Source: a virus. Taken from it: a DNA stretch of 40,053 bases. Of the stretch, positions 1 to 8,777 are shown in pieces. Where the stretch lies: the IMG/VR virus record IMGVR_UViG_3300044638_003952, positions 1-40,053 of that record. One strand, written 5' to 3'. Made by a program: the position numbers and the translations under genes. How positions within the stretch are numbered: position 1 is the first letter of the stretch; the number at the start of each line of letters is the position of its first letter. Under the pieces are notes generated by a model. That model was given only the letters and a program-made list of their open reading frames with translations. It had not been told where the DNA came from and did no database searches.

Positions 1-37
1 ACTTTCACAAAACGAATTGAGGGCTTGGTACACATCA
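1..37. repeat. left copy of a 37-bp terminal overlap
   Basis: Bases 1-37 are identical to 40017-40053. A gene reads through the junction without interruption when the ends are joined. This looks like the end overlap of a circular or circularly permuted assembly and not a biological terminal repeat, because 37 bp is short and lies inside a gene. Confidence 0.9.
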
Positions 38-148
38 AGCCCTCAGACCGTTGGGCAACACGTCATTTATACCCCTGAGAAAAAAAGCTATGAGCCAACA
101 ATTAAAGAAAATACAGGCAGTCCCGAATCGGAACAACAGGGTAAGTAA
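1..148 (+). CDS. 3' part of a 78-residue protein that crosses the circular join
   Basis: This is the C-terminal part of the small gene that begins at 39928. Codons run in frame from base 2 to the TAA at 146-148, and the reading frame agrees exactly with the copy at the other end. The complete protein has 78 residues, with a charged, hydrophilic C-terminal tail. It lies between a structural protein gene and the portal gene and overlaps the portal start. I recognise no family. A small head or connector accessory role would fit the position, but that is inference only. Confidence 0.7.
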   Translation, partial: LSQNELRAWYTSSPQTVGQHVIYTPEKKSYEPTIKENTGSPESEQQGK

Positions 149-1499
149 ACGGAATCAAAGTCCTTTACTTGCTTCGGTTACCTTAGATACCTCCAATACA
201 ATGCTTGTAAAGGAGGACATTTTTAATGAGCCGTCACGGGAGAGGCTTGATTTTACGGGGGCAAAATGGGTGCGGTTCTTTACACAAAAGGATGACTTTT
301 TAAAGAGCCTTATCGCCATTGTAAATAATTCGCCGACGTTAAGAAGGATAATAGAAGATAAAACAAACATGGTCGTTGGTGACGGCTTCATTCCGATGAA
401 GGGCAAAGCAAATACCTTGCTTACCACGTCCATGAAGGGTGAGGTTATCACCGACGATTCTTTAAGCGAAATAGAAGATGTTATTTCACAGGTTAATTTA
501 CACGGGCAAAATCTGCAGGAGGTTTTGGCTCAACTTGCGTTTGACTATGATGCTTTTGGGAATAGCTTTTGCGAAATTGTTAAAGGCAAAGTAGGGTCAG
601 AACCATTTACTTATATTTACCATGTACCCGTTTATAACGTTGGTATTCGAAAAGCCGAAGCGGATCAGCTTATAAAATCGGTTGGCATTTACGATAACTG
701 GGAAGAGGTGCCGCTCACCACCGACGGCGTATTTTACGAAAGCGAAGGATTTAGAGAGGTACCAATGTACCCTGACTTTAAGAAATTTGAGGACGGAACG
801 CAAAGAAGCGTTATCCATGTTAAGCAATACGCCGCAGGATATTTTTACTTTGGCTTACCTGAGTGGATTGGCGCGAAAATGTGGGCTGAAATGGAATACC
901 GCATTCAACGATTTAATACAAGCAAATTTGAGAACGGCTTCATGCCTTCGGGTATCATGCAATTTTTCGGCTCAATTACGCCAGCTGAGGCAAAGAAATT
1001 GGTTGAAGGAATAGAAAGCAAGTTCACGGGTATGGCAAATAATCATAAGTTATTTGTACAAGTCCTGAGGGACGAAAAATTAAAAGCTAATTGGATTCCC
1101 ACCTCAAAGGAAAATGAGGGTGAATTTTTAAACTTGCAAAACTTGGCAGCCTCGGCGATTGTCGTGGCGAACAGGTGGAGCAAGTCACTTGCAGGCTTCG
1201 CAACCGCGGGGCAACTTGGTAGCAATCAACAGATACGTCAGGAAATGGAATACTTACAAAGTACGGTTATCAAACCACGCCAAAACTTGATGTTATCTAA
1301 AATCATAAATCCTTATTTAGCCGAAATTGGGCTTTATAACCCAGCCTTAAAAGACGTTCAATTCTCAATATCAAACACTTTACCCGTGTCTTTCATGGGT
1401 GACATTGCGGTTGAGGATAATTTGACGCAAGATGAAAAGAGGGAAATATTAGGTTATTCACCAATAGAAACAAATGAGCCAATTAATACAACCGTCTGA
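90..1499 (+). CDS. phage portal protein
   Basis: About 469 residues. This is probably the dodecameric portal through which DNA enters and leaves the capsid. The recognisable core near the N-terminus reads roughly KDDFLKSL..VNNSPTLRRIIEDKTNMVVGDGF, like HK97/PBSX-type portals in which the clip and wing regions follow an early conserved DKT..VGDGF stretch. I chose the ATG at 90 after an A-rich leader; a TTG at 51 in the same frame would add 13 residues. The start overlaps the small upstream gene by 59 bases and the end overlaps the next gene by 26, as in a tightly coupled head operon. The family call is from the pattern and is fairly sure. The exact start is not. Confidence 0.8.
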   Translation: MSQQLKKIQAVPNRNNRVSKRNQSPLLASVTLDTSNTMLVKEDIFNEPSRERLDFTGAKWVRFFTQKDDFLKSLIAIVNNSPTLRRIIEDKTNMVVGDGFIPMKGKANTLLTTSMKGEVITDDSLSEIEDVISQVNLHGQNLQEVLAQLAFDYDAFGNSFCEIVKGKVGSEPFTYIYHVPVYNVGIRKAEADQLIKSVGIYDNWEEVPLTTDGVFYESEGFREVPMYPDFKKFEDGTQRSVIHVKQYAAGYFYFGLPEWIGAKMWAEMEYRIQRFNTSKFENGFMPSGIMQFFGSITPAEAKKLVEGIESKFTGMANNHKLFVQVLRDEKLKANWIPTSKENEGEFLNLQNLAASAIVVANRWSKSLAGFATAGQLGSNQQIRQEMEYLQSTVIKPRQNLMLSKIINPYLAEIGLYNPALKDVQFSISNTLPVSFMGDIAVEDNLTQDEKREILGYSPIETNEPINTTV

Positions 1500-2013
1500 G
1501 GTAATAAGCGGCGGTGTTGCAAGACCAACGCCAGCGGACATAAGACTTGATAAGTCACTTATAAGCCCTCACATTCAGGATGCGGAATACCGTTGGATAA
1601 TTCCAGCCGTTGGCTTAACGTTTTACGATGCCCTTGTTGCAGACAAAGGAAGTTCAACGGCGTTTACATCGACTTCTTATCAAGCGTTATGGAATGACCA
1701 ATTAAAATCCTTTTGCGCCAACGCCGTTCTTTACGAGGCAGCGCCTTATATGGTGATGCAGCTTGGAACAAATGGACTTTATACATTGGATAACGAATAC
1801 GGGCAAAACGTGGGGGTTGAAGGCTTGAAATTTTATCAAGATACTTTATTACAAAGGTTGGAGGTAAAGAAGAAAAGGATTAAGGATTATTTGTGCACTT
1901 GCGCAACTAACCTTCTCGGATTCATTCCCAGCGCCGTGGGTTGTCCTGAGGCAACTTGCGACGAGGACGAAGAAATATTTGATATATATAACACAATGGG
2001 CATTGTATTATGA
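1474..2013 (+). CDS. head-tail connector-like protein (DUF6712-like)
   Basis: 179 residues that follow and overlap the portal gene. The sequence begins with a region resembling small adaptor proteins of Bacteroidetes phages (SPHIQDAEYRWIIPAVG, then a helix-rich middle) and ends in a short Cys-containing acidic tail (CPEATCDEDEE). Position directly after the portal, size and helical character fit a head completion or neck adaptor that docks under the portal. The DUF6712 assignment is from memory of the pattern, not a search. The stop overlaps the start of the fibre gene in an ATGA, which suggests translational coupling. Confidence 0.5.
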   Translation: MSQLIQPSEVISGGVARPTPADIRLDKSLISPHIQDAEYRWIIPAVGLTFYDALVADKGSSTAFTSTSYQALWNDQLKSFCANAVLYEAAPYMVMQLGTNGLYTLDNEYGQNVGVEGLKFYQDTLLQRLEVKKKRIKDYLCTCATNLLGFIPSAVGCPEATCDEDEEIFDIYNTMGIVL

Positions 2014-5000
2014 GCGAAATAAAACCAAAGAAAGAAAGACGTTTTTTAAAAACATTGGGGCGCGTGGGTGAAATATTGGTGGAACAAGTATTACTTAAAC
2101 TGGGGAGTAGTATAATTAAGAAGATTGGAGGCAAAAAAACATTGCCTTCAATTCTTTTTTTATTCCTTTCGTTTACCCTCTTAGCCCAATACCCAACAAC
2201 AGGTAATAAACAACGACTTGGTTTCCAAACTACGGGCGACGGGCTTGTTTGGCGTGGTGCATTGTCCGACACAGCATCCATACAACCGATAAACAATCAA
2301 AACGCATGGGTCATTCTTGATACAATCAACCTTAAATTTTATACGTTTGATTTTACTTCCAACGTTTGGAACTTGGTCGGCGGTGGCGGTGCGGCTTTCA
2401 CTCAGCCAGTTGATTCCTTGTTTTTCAATGTGAATGTTCCGACAAACAATGTAGATACGGCAAAAATGCGTTGGGATTCAGATTTGGCTACTGTGGTACT
2501 TGGATTAAATGACAATGTACCAAATGAACTTGGATTCAAAAACTTTTGGCTTGTCAAGAATCAAACAGGCTCGACCATTGCCAAAGGAAGCCTTGTTTAC
2601 GCCAATGGAACGGTTGGTTCAAGTGGCAGGATAACGGTTGCAAAGTTTATCGCCAACGGCTCAATAGATGCAAAATATTTATTAGGTATAACGGCACACG
2701 ATTTAAGCAACGGTGAAGACGGATATGTTATTTCATTTGGAAAAATACGTCAAGTTAATACTGACACCTTTGCGGCAGGTGCAATACTTTACCCTTCGCC
2801 AACGGTGGCTGGTGTTTGGACAGACGTTGAACCTATTGCGCCAAACATTGATATGCCAATCGGATTTTGTATTAATTCAGCAATAAACACAGGAACAATA
2901 GCCATACGCGTGGCATCGGGTTATAAATTAAGTGAGCTTCACGACGTTGCTATTTCATCACCTTTTGAAAATTCATCTTTGTATTACAAAGGTGGATTAT
3001 GGAGAGATACAACGGCGGCGTTGTTAACAAGTGACACGGCTTCCATGCTATTGCCTTACCTTCGCGATGCCGACACAGTATCTTTGTCAAATAGGATTAA
3101 TCTTAAATTAAATATTGCTGACACATCAGCCTTCGCACGGGACAATCAAATCAGCGGAACAAGTGGGCAGGTGGCGTATTTTAATTCAAGTAGCAGCGTT
3201 GTTTCCGACACTGCTTTGCGTTGGAGCGCAGCCAACAAGTCACTTGGTATCAATATGAAAACCGTACCATCGGGCGCAAACTTGATTCTTAAAAACAGTC
3301 AAGAGCCTGTTAGAAGTACGGTTGTGGCAACGCAAACATTTGGCGCAGATACAACGAATTGGACACGCGGTGCAGGTTGGACATTTAACGGAACACAGGC
3401 GGTGGCAACGGCAGCGACGGGCGCTTTGACTTACACGCCAGTTTTGACTATTACAAGTGGAAATGCTTATGAAATTACATATACTTTAAGCGGTTATTCA
3501 GCTGGTACATTGACGGCAAGAATAGGCTATGCTTCTTATTCTTTACCTACTCACAACGCAACGGCAAACGTGGTAGTTTTGTTACCAACAGACGCAACAG
3601 GTGGTTTTCGATTTACAACATCAACATTTACTGGCAACTTAGATAATATTAGTGTTGTTCAAATAGCAAATCCTTCAAGTATTTTATTAATGGGACAAGA
3701 CGATAATAGTACTACAAATTATTCGCCATTAAGAATGCCAAATAGCCGTGTTATTGGTTTTGGCGGAGGCGCAGCATATACTACAGGTACGAATAATACT
3801 TTTTTTGGTATAAATGCAGGGCAAAATACGACAACGGGTACTGATAATAATTTTTTTGGAAACAACGCTGGTCAATCAAATACAACTGGATTTATAAATA
3901 ATTTCTTTGGTTTAAGCGCAGGTCAAGCAAATACAACAGGTGCATATAATAATTTCTTTGGTTTAGGCGCAGGTTCCTCAAATACAACAGGTGCTAATAA
4001 TAATTTTTTTGGTTTACGAGCTGGTTTATCAAATACAACAGGTACTAATAATAATTTTTTTGGTTCAGGCGCAGGTCAAGCAAATACAACTGGATTTCAA
4101 AATCTTTTTATTGGAAATGGATCTGGCTTAAATAATACAACAGGTAGTGCAAATAATTTTTTGGGGCAACAAGCTGGTGGAAATAATACAACAGGTGAAC
4201 AAAATAATTTTTTTGGATTAAGTGCAGCATTTAATAATACAACTGGAAGTAATAATACTATTATTGGAAGTATAGCTGGTTCAAACAACACAATTGGTTC
4301 AAATAACACTTTTATATCTACACAAGCTGGTCATGTAAATAGAAGGGGTTCAAACAACATTTCTATTGGCTATCGCTCAATGTATAACACTACTGTTGCC
4401 GACACTTTGACAGGTTCCGACAACATTGTTATTGGCGCAAACGCTGCCGATAACATTCGCGCCGCAGCCGCTGGCAACGTTGCTATTGGCAATGCCGTTG
4501 ACCTTCCCACCAACAATGGCTCAAATCAAGGCGTTTACCAAAACGTTTTATTTTTCACGGGCGCAAGTGGCACGGGAACAACGATTGCCGCAGCCTCGAA
4601 AGCAGGGATAAAAACGAATGCGCCAAACCGTGACCTTGAGGTTGCAGGCGAAGTAAGGATTACGGATTTAACAACCGACGCACCAACGCGCCTTGTCGGT
4701 GCAGATGCAGACGGTGACTTGGCTCAGGTGACATTGGGCGCAGGGTTGAGCCTTGCTTCATCAAGTTTACTTGCTGATACCAATTTCCTTGTAACAAGGT
4801 TTGACACAGCTTCCATGCTTGCGCCGTATTTCAGGGATGCAGATACAACTTCTTTAAATCTTACTTCCAGATTTGCAGCTAAATTAAATTTATCGGATAC
4901 TTCTTCAATGCTGACAAATTATTTGCGCACGGGCACGGCGGCTTCGACGTATCTTACTCAATCAAATGCGGCTTCAACTTATTTGCCTTTGACGGGTGGA

Positions 5001-6137
5001 ACATTGAGTATAAATAGTAGTACTAATTATGTGGCTTCAGCAAATGATAATGCTAATTTAACATTATATAATAGTAGTTCAAATGGAACAAATACAATAT
5101 ATAATGGACTTAAATTTTTTGTTGGTGCCACTGGTGGAGCAATACCAGGCGGGGAAGGTCAAGCAAATATATATGCTATTAGGAGAGGTTCTAATTTGCC
5201 AGGCACAGATTTATCATTTATTTTAAAAGGTGCTGGTGTTAATGAAAATGAAATGCTTGAAAGATTAAGAATAAAATATGATGGTAAAGTTGGAATAGGA
5301 ACAACAGCACCAAGTTATTTACTTGATGTAAACGGCACATTTAACGCAACGGGCGCAAGTTTAATCGGCGGCACCCTCGGCGTAACAGGCGAAATCTATT
5401 TGGGAAATAAAACATTTGTTGGCAACTATACCGACAATACTCCAACCTCAGGCGGGAATCACAATATAAGACTTGAATCAAATGATGTTTCAAGTATTGG
5501 ATTTCATGACCATTTTAACACAATAGGTAACATAAAATTTTCGGGTGCAACTGGATTTGTTATTGGCGCAAGCGACGGATTATACGGTCCACACTCGACA
5601 ACAATCGCAGGAAACGCCACATTATCCGCACCTTTAACCGTCAACTCCTCAGCCGTGTTCAATGAAGCCGCAACTGATTCCGACTTCCGCGTTGAAAGTG
5701 AAGCCAACGCAAACATGCTTTTCGTGGATGCCTCAACAAGCAAGGTGGGCATTGGTTATGCGTCACCGACAAAGACACTTGATGTTAATGGTGAGGTAAG
5801 AATAAACACGGTAACGGCAACGCCGACAAGTTTACTTGGAAAAGACGGGAGTAACGTTGTGGGCAATGTTACAACGGTGGCACAAACGGGTTTAATGACA
5901 AGGGGTGAAACAACTGCAACCACGGGAACACCCTCAGCAACCTTTACCGTGACACATGGACTTGGAGCAACGCCAACAAGTGTATTGGTAACTTCGGCTG
6001 GTTTAGCTGGAGCAGAAAAAATAATATTTGAAGTTTATACAAAAAGTGATACAACCTTTTCCGTGCAAGCATGGAATTACGATGGTACAGAAGCTTCAAG
6101 TAAAAGCGTCAAAATATTTTGGCTTGCAATTAAATAA
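2010..6137 (+). CDS. large repeat-containing tail fibre / appendage protein
   Basis: 1375 residues, probably a trimeric host-binding fibre. Residues 1-43 are basic and helical; residues 44-59 are strongly hydrophobic and end in LLAQ, like a Bacteroidetes signal peptide placed internally. Residues 594 to about 797 are twelve 17-residue repeats with the core NNFFGxxAGxxNTTG, expected to form a stacked beta-solenoid like YadA-type heads. A module near residue 342 (DTASM..PY.RDADT) recurs near residue 932. Shorter DVNG-type segments occur near the C-terminus, which ends in a compact non-repetitive domain. I see no S74 chaperone motif. The gene overlaps the connector gene and is followed by the lysis genes. 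An adhesin or fibre role is likely; the receptor is unknown. Confidence 0.75.
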   Translation: MSEIKPKKERRFLKTLGRVGEILVEQVLLKLGSSIIKKIGGKKTLPSILFLFLSFTLLAQYPTTGNKQRLGFQTTGDGLVWRGALSDTASIQPINNQNAWVILDTINLKFYTFDFTSNVWNLVGGGGAAFTQPVDSLFFNVNVPTNNVDTAKMRWDSDLATVVLGLNDNVPNELGFKNFWLVKNQTGSTIAKGSLVYANGTVGSSGRITVAKFIANGSIDAKYLLGITAHDLSNGEDGYVISFGKIRQVNTDTFAAGAILYPSPTVAGVWTDVEPIAPNIDMPIGFCINSAINTGTIAIRVASGYKLSELHDVAISSPFENSSLYYKGGLWRDTTAALLTSDTASMLLPYLRDADTVSLSNRINLKLNIADTSAFARDNQISGTSGQVAYFNSSSSVVSDTALRWSAANKSLGINMKTVPSGANLILKNSQEPVRSTVVATQTFGADTTNWTRGAGWTFNGTQAVATAATGALTYTPVLTITSGNAYEITYTLSGYSAGTLTARIGYASYSLPTHNATANVVVLLPTDATGGFRFTTSTFTGNLDNISVVQIANPSSILLMGQDDNSTTNYSPLRMPNSRVIGFGGGAAYTTGTNNTFFGINAGQNTTTGTDNNFFGNNAGQSNTTGFINNFFGLSAGQANTTGAYNNFFGLGAGSSNTTGANNNFFGLRAGLSNTTGTNNNFFGSGAGQANTTGFQNLFIGNGSGLNNTTGSANNFLGQQAGGNNTTGEQNNFFGLSAAFNNTTGSNNTIIGSIAGSNNTIGSNNTFISTQAGHVNRRGSNNISIGYRSMYNTTVADTLTGSDNIVIGANAADNIRAAAAGNVAIGNAVDLPTNNGSNQGVYQNVLFFTGASGTGTTIAAASKAGIKTNAPNRDLEVAGEVRITDLTTDAPTRLVGADADGDLAQVTLGAGLSLASSSLLADTNFLVTRFDTASMLAPYFRDADTTSLNLTSRFAAKLNLSDTSSMLTNYLRTGTAASTYLTQSNAASTYLPLTGGTLSINSSTNYVASANDNANLTLYNSSSNGTNTIYNGLKFFVGATGGAIPGGEGQANIYAIRRGSNLPGTDLSFILKGAGVNENEMLERLRIKYDGKVGIGTTAPSYLLDVNGTFNATGASLIGGTLGVTGEIYLGNKTFVGNYTDNTPTSGGNHNIRLESNDVSSIGFHDHFNTIGNIKFSGATGFVIGASDGLYGPHSTTIAGNATLSAPLTVNSSAVFNEAATDSDFRVESEANANMLFVDASTSKVGIGYASPTKTLDVNGEVRINTVTATPTSLLGKDGSNVVGNVTTVAQTGLMTRGETTATTGTPSATFTVTHGLGATPTSVLVTSAGLAGAEKIIFEVYTKSDTTFSVQAWNYDGTEASSKSVKIFWLAIK
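3789..4400 (+). repeat. twelve in-frame 51-bp repeats in the fibre gene
   Basis: Twelve consecutive units of exactly 51 bp encode 17 residues each. The consensus is xxNNFFGxxAGxxNTTG; the first units are closest to each other and the last two (ending near 4400) have drifted. The strict unit length keeps the register of a beta-solenoid. Such coding repeats can expand or contract by recombination, altering fibre length. Confidence 0.9.
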
Positions 6138-6153
6138 ACTTAAAAAAATAAAC

Positions 6154-6768
6154 ATGAAAAAGATTTTGTTTTTATTGCTTTGTATATCTCAGCTTAACGC
6201 GCAATCAATAACTTTTGACACATCATACGTCAAAATCATTGACAATGCTTATTACCTTATTTACCGTGCAGATTATACCGACGGTGGGTATTATGAAAAG
6301 GCTTCCATTATTGGTGATACAAGTCAACTATATAATGGTGCTATGACAAGTTTTGAAAACAATGCAAATAACTTTGCTGACAAGGTAATTGCTTATTATG
6401 ACTTCGGAAGGAAAACAACGGCAGCCATAAGAGAGAATAATAACATTCAAGAATTAACAGGCAAAAATCCATTGGATACCATTTTAAAAAACAATGAGGC
6501 ATTTTACACAGATAACAAATGGCAGATAACGTCACTTGGAACAACGTTAGCTGTTGACTTTAATTACAATAAAAATACAAGTGCATTCAGGTACATTGTC
6601 GAAGGTTCAACGCCAAAAAATGCTATTGTATTTTCAAAGTTTGCCATAAGATTAATTAGTTATCCAGTGTTAGGACAATTTGTTGATTTATATTGGGAGG
6701 AGGCAAAAAATAGGTATATTTCACAGGATGGTAAAATAATTTTGAGGCAGTTAAAACCAACTAAATGA
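6154..6768 (+). CDS. secreted or lipoprotein-like protein of unknown function
   Basis: 204 residues from the ATG at 6154, chosen because it begins a signal peptide (MKKILFLLLCISQLNAQ) after an A-rich leader; in-frame codons continue upstream into the fibre gene but look non-coding. The signal ends in LNAQ, a Bacteroidetes-type cleavage site. The mature part has no motif I recognise. It sits between the fibre and the holin and overlaps the holin start by 4 bases, so it is probably expressed late. It could be an envelope-targeted lysis accessory or superinfection factor, but that is only inference from position and signal peptide. Confidence 0.75.
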   Translation: MKKILFLLLCISQLNAQSITFDTSYVKIIDNAYYLIYRADYTDGGYYEKASIIGDTSQLYNGAMTSFENNANNFADKVIAYYDFGRKTTAAIRENNNIQELTGKNPLDTILKNNEAFYTDNKWQITSLGTTLAVDFNYNKNTSAFRYIVEGSTPKNAIVFSKFAIRLISYPVLGQFVDLYWEEAKNRYISQDGKIILRQLKPTK

Positions 6769-7169
6769 AAGCAACCTTAATAAACTTTTTGCATCTTGGA
6801 TGGGAGAAGATAACATACGCTATTTGTTGCGGCTGGATATTTTCATTTTTCATACCGATTAAAGGATTCCTGATATTTACAATTTTCGTGGTTTTTGCCG
6901 ACATGGCGACGGGAATCCTGGCGGCAAAGAAAGAGCAACAAAAGATAAATAGCAAAGGGCTTTATCGAACAATGGAAAAGATAGTAGTGTATTTTTGTGG
7001 CATCCTGATATTCGAGGGTGCAAGAAATACTTTTAGCCTTCCATTCAACATTACGTACATGGCGGCGTTCTTAATTGCAACGGTGGAGCTTTATTCTATT
7101 TCGGAAAATATTAAACGCATAACAGGCGTAAACCTTGGCGTTTTAATCACACGTTTTTTTAATCGTTAA
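6765..7169 (+). CDS. phage holin (phage_holin_4-like)
   Basis: 134 residues with hydrophobic stretches near residues 18-50 and 75-110 separated by a basic loop. The loop pattern DMATGILAAKKEQQKINSKG followed by LYRTMEKIVVYF matches the phage_holin_4 / toxin-secretion holin family, whose members form inner-membrane pores that time lysis and release or activate the endolysin. The gene starts with ATGA overlapping the previous stop and is followed by a small gene and the amidase, giving a compact lysis cassette. Confidence 0.8.
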   Translation: MKATLINFLHLGWEKITYAICCGWIFSFFIPIKGFLIFTIFVVFADMATGILAAKKEQQKINSKGLYRTMEKIVVYFCGILIFEGARNTFSLPFNITYMAAFLIATVELYSISENIKRITGVNLGVLITRFFNR

Positions 7170-7179
7170 AATAAATAAT

Positions 7180-7473
7180 ATGCAGACTAATTTAAAAGAG
7201 GCATTGAAAAATGCAGATGGGATAAAGTCACCAATGGGTGACGTGGCTTGTTACTCAATGAACTTTGCGGAGCTTGCTTCGGAAATAAACGTTCATCTTG
7301 AGGGCAACAAAGTTAAATTCACCTGGCGCGAATATATCCAACTTGCTCAAATCATTTGGGACAAAATAAAGGAGACATCGAGGGAATGCGCTGGGAAGGA
7401 AATTTCTGTAAATTTACCTCCTAAGTTTTCTTTGGTTTCTGCAGCTTTTTCACTCATTGGATTTCGTTTGTAA
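7180..7473 (+). CDS. small protein in the lysis cassette, unknown
   Basis: 97 residues, starting 11 bases after the holin stop. The N-terminal 70 residues look like a soluble helical domain (LKEALKNADGIKSPMGDVACYSMNFAELASEI, then WREYIQLAQIIWDKIK); the last part is more hydrophobic (FSLVSAAFSLIGF) and could touch the membrane. I do not recognise a family. Position between holin and amidase suggests a lysis-associated protein, perhaps a spanin-like or antiholin factor, without sequence proof. Confidence 0.7.
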   Translation: MQTNLKEALKNADGIKSPMGDVACYSMNFAELASEINVHLEGNKVKFTWREYIQLAQIIWDKIKETSRECAGKEISVNLPPKFSLVSAAFSLIGFRL

Positions 7474-7513
7474 GAAATAGGCGCAGCAGGATTCGCTACC
7501 TTATGCGGCTTAC

Positions 7514-7541
7514 AGGGCGATGCATTGACTTGCATCGCCCT
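7514..7541 (+). promoter_or_regulatory. perfect 11-bp hairpin just upstream of the amidase
   Basis: Arms AGGGCGATGCA (7514-7524) and TGCATCGCCCT (7531-7541) pair perfectly around a 6-base loop. The right arm ends 15 bases before the amidase ATG. There is no T-run after it on either strand. It could be a weak terminator or attenuator, an RNA stability element or a translation control hairpin for the endolysin. Confidence 0.6.
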
Positions 7542-7556
7542 TAAAAATATCAAAAT

Positions 7557-8219
7557 ATGAAAGCATCTAAATTTTGTGTTTTCCTTGACGCGGGTCATGG
7601 AGGCATTGACGCAAAGAAAAAGTTACCTTACAATTACACCACGTATCCGTCAAAGTGCGCTCAGCATAACAATGCAAAGTTTCACGGTTACGGTTGGTTC
7701 TTTGAAGGCGTGTTCAACCGCGACGTTGCGGCAAAGATTGAGCAGTATTTGATTGACTGGGGGTTTTCCGTGGTTCGCGTGTACGATCCTGTCTTGGATA
7801 TTTCATTGACTAAGCGCGTGGCGAAGGCAAATATTAACGCTCAAAATTACGAAGCTTCGTTATACCTCAGCATCCACGGCAACGCGGCAACGTCGCCAAG
7901 TGCAAGGGGTTTTGAGGTGTTCACGAGCAAGGGCAAAACAAGGTCGGATATTTACGCGGAGTTTCTTTTTAAAGAGGTTCAGGAGGCTTTTCCTAAATGG
8001 GTTTATCGCATGGATACCACGGATGGGGATAAGGATAAGGAAGAAAGTTTCTTTGTCATTACTCAAACAAATATGCCTGCGGTACTCAGTGAAAACGGCT
8101 TCTTTACCAATTACCACGACGCTTTAATGATGTTTGACCCAATATTTCAAAACACGTTAGCTTTGTCTCATGCACGGGCGGTGGTGGATTATGCAAAGAC
8201 GCAAGGGGTAATTTTTTGA
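7557..8219 (+). CDS. N-acetylmuramoyl-L-alanine amidase (Amidase_3) endolysin
   Basis: 220 residues. It is expected to cut the amide bond between MurNAc and the stem peptide. The Amidase_3 signature is complete: DAGHGG with zinc ligand His14, Glu50 in FFEGVFNRD, His107 in LSIHGN, and the catalytic Glu179 in VLSENGFF. It has no signal peptide and no separate wall-binding domain, so export would depend on the holin. It is the last gene of the rightward operon, preceded by a strong hairpin and followed by a short convergent spacer. Confidence 0.93.
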   Translation: MKASKFCVFLDAGHGGIDAKKKLPYNYTTYPSKCAQHNNAKFHGYGWFFEGVFNRDVAAKIEQYLIDWGFSVVRVYDPVLDISLTKRVAKANINAQNYEASLYLSIHGNAATSPSARGFEVFTSKGKTRSDIYAEFLFKEVQEAFPKWVYRMDTTDGDKDKEESFFVITQTNMPAVLSENGFFTNYHDALMMFDPIFQNTLALSHARAVVDYAKTQGVIF

Positions 8220-8227
8220 ATAAAAAA

Positions 8228-8249
8228 GGGCTGGTTCAAATGCCAGCCC
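8228..8249 (-). terminator. intrinsic terminator ending the leftward domain
   Basis: Arms GGGCTGG (8228-8234) and CCAGCCC (8243-8249) with an 8-base loop. Read leftward, the stem is followed by a run of six T, so it is a canonical terminator for the minus-strand operon. It lies between convergent genes and may also hinder rightward transcripts, although no T-run follows on the plus strand. Confidence 0.8.
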
Positions 8250-8283
8250 CGATATACACATCAACAATTCAACAAATTAGTAA

Positions 8284-8568
8284 TCAATCAATTATAAGTT
8301 TAATTAGCTTTGCGGCTGATTCTTTTAAAGTATCGGTTTCCTTTGAGTGATAAAGTTGATAACAAATGCTTATCATTCTTTCTTTATTCATTGATTGATA
8401 GGTGGGCATCGTCTCAGGAATCAAAGGATTCAAGTAAAAATTTATTACCGATTGTTTGCTATTTACCGTGTCGGCAAATCTTATCGGAGCTGGGCGAGCG
8501 TTGAAACATCTTTGCGCTTCCTTCCATTGTTCATTGGTTAAGCCATCGGTTAATTCGTTATTTTTCAT
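8284..8568 (-). CDS. hypothetical protein, last gene of the leftward domain
   Basis: 94 residues, helical and charged, with a Pro-rich centre (LIPETMPTYQSMNKERMISICYQL). No recognised family. The ATG overlaps the stop of the upstream gene in ATGA, so the two are probably translated together. It is closed downstream by the terminator at 8228-8249. Confidence 0.7.
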   Translation of the reverse strand: MKNNELTDGLTNEQWKEAQRCFNARPAPIRFADTVNSKQSVINFYLNPLIPETMPTYQSMNKERMISICYQLYHSKETDTLKESAAKLIKLIID

Positions 8569-8777
8569 ATATTTTCATTTTTAACTTTACTTAAAATAAC
8601 TCTACTAATGACATTATTTTTATACAAAATAACTTTATCGACAACCAAATAATCATTATTATCTGTAAATTCTGGTTCGTCACTTAGATCTATTAAATCT
8701 CCTTTTCTTGGAATAATGCTTAACAAAATAACAAGATGCTTTCTATTTTCTGAATTATAAAGAATGGTTTGGTTCAT
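8565..8777 (-). CDS. small hypothetical protein
   Basis: 70 residues, predicted mostly beta (LVILLSIIPRKGDLIDLSDEPEF, then DYLVVDKVILYKNNVISRVILSKV), like a small barrel or SH3-like fold. No recognised family. It overlaps the neighbours on both sides, and an A-rich leader (AACAAAGCAAA) precedes the ATG. Confidence 0.7.
   Translation of the reverse strand: MNQTILYNSENRKHLVILLSIIPRKGDLIDLSDEPEFTDNNDYLVVDKVILYKNNVISRVILSKVKNENI

Noticed and set aside
1-37. Direct terminal repeat as a biological genome end
   Set aside because: It is only 37 bp, within a gene that reads through the join; an assembly overlap explains it better.
3789-4400. Regular repeats that could look like a CRISPR array
   Set aside because: The units are in-frame coding repeats of 51 bp without spacers; they encode a fibre solenoid.
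6028-6153. Earlier start of the secreted protein at 6028
   Set aside because: It would overlap the fibre gene by over 100 bases and put 42 residues before a good signal peptide.
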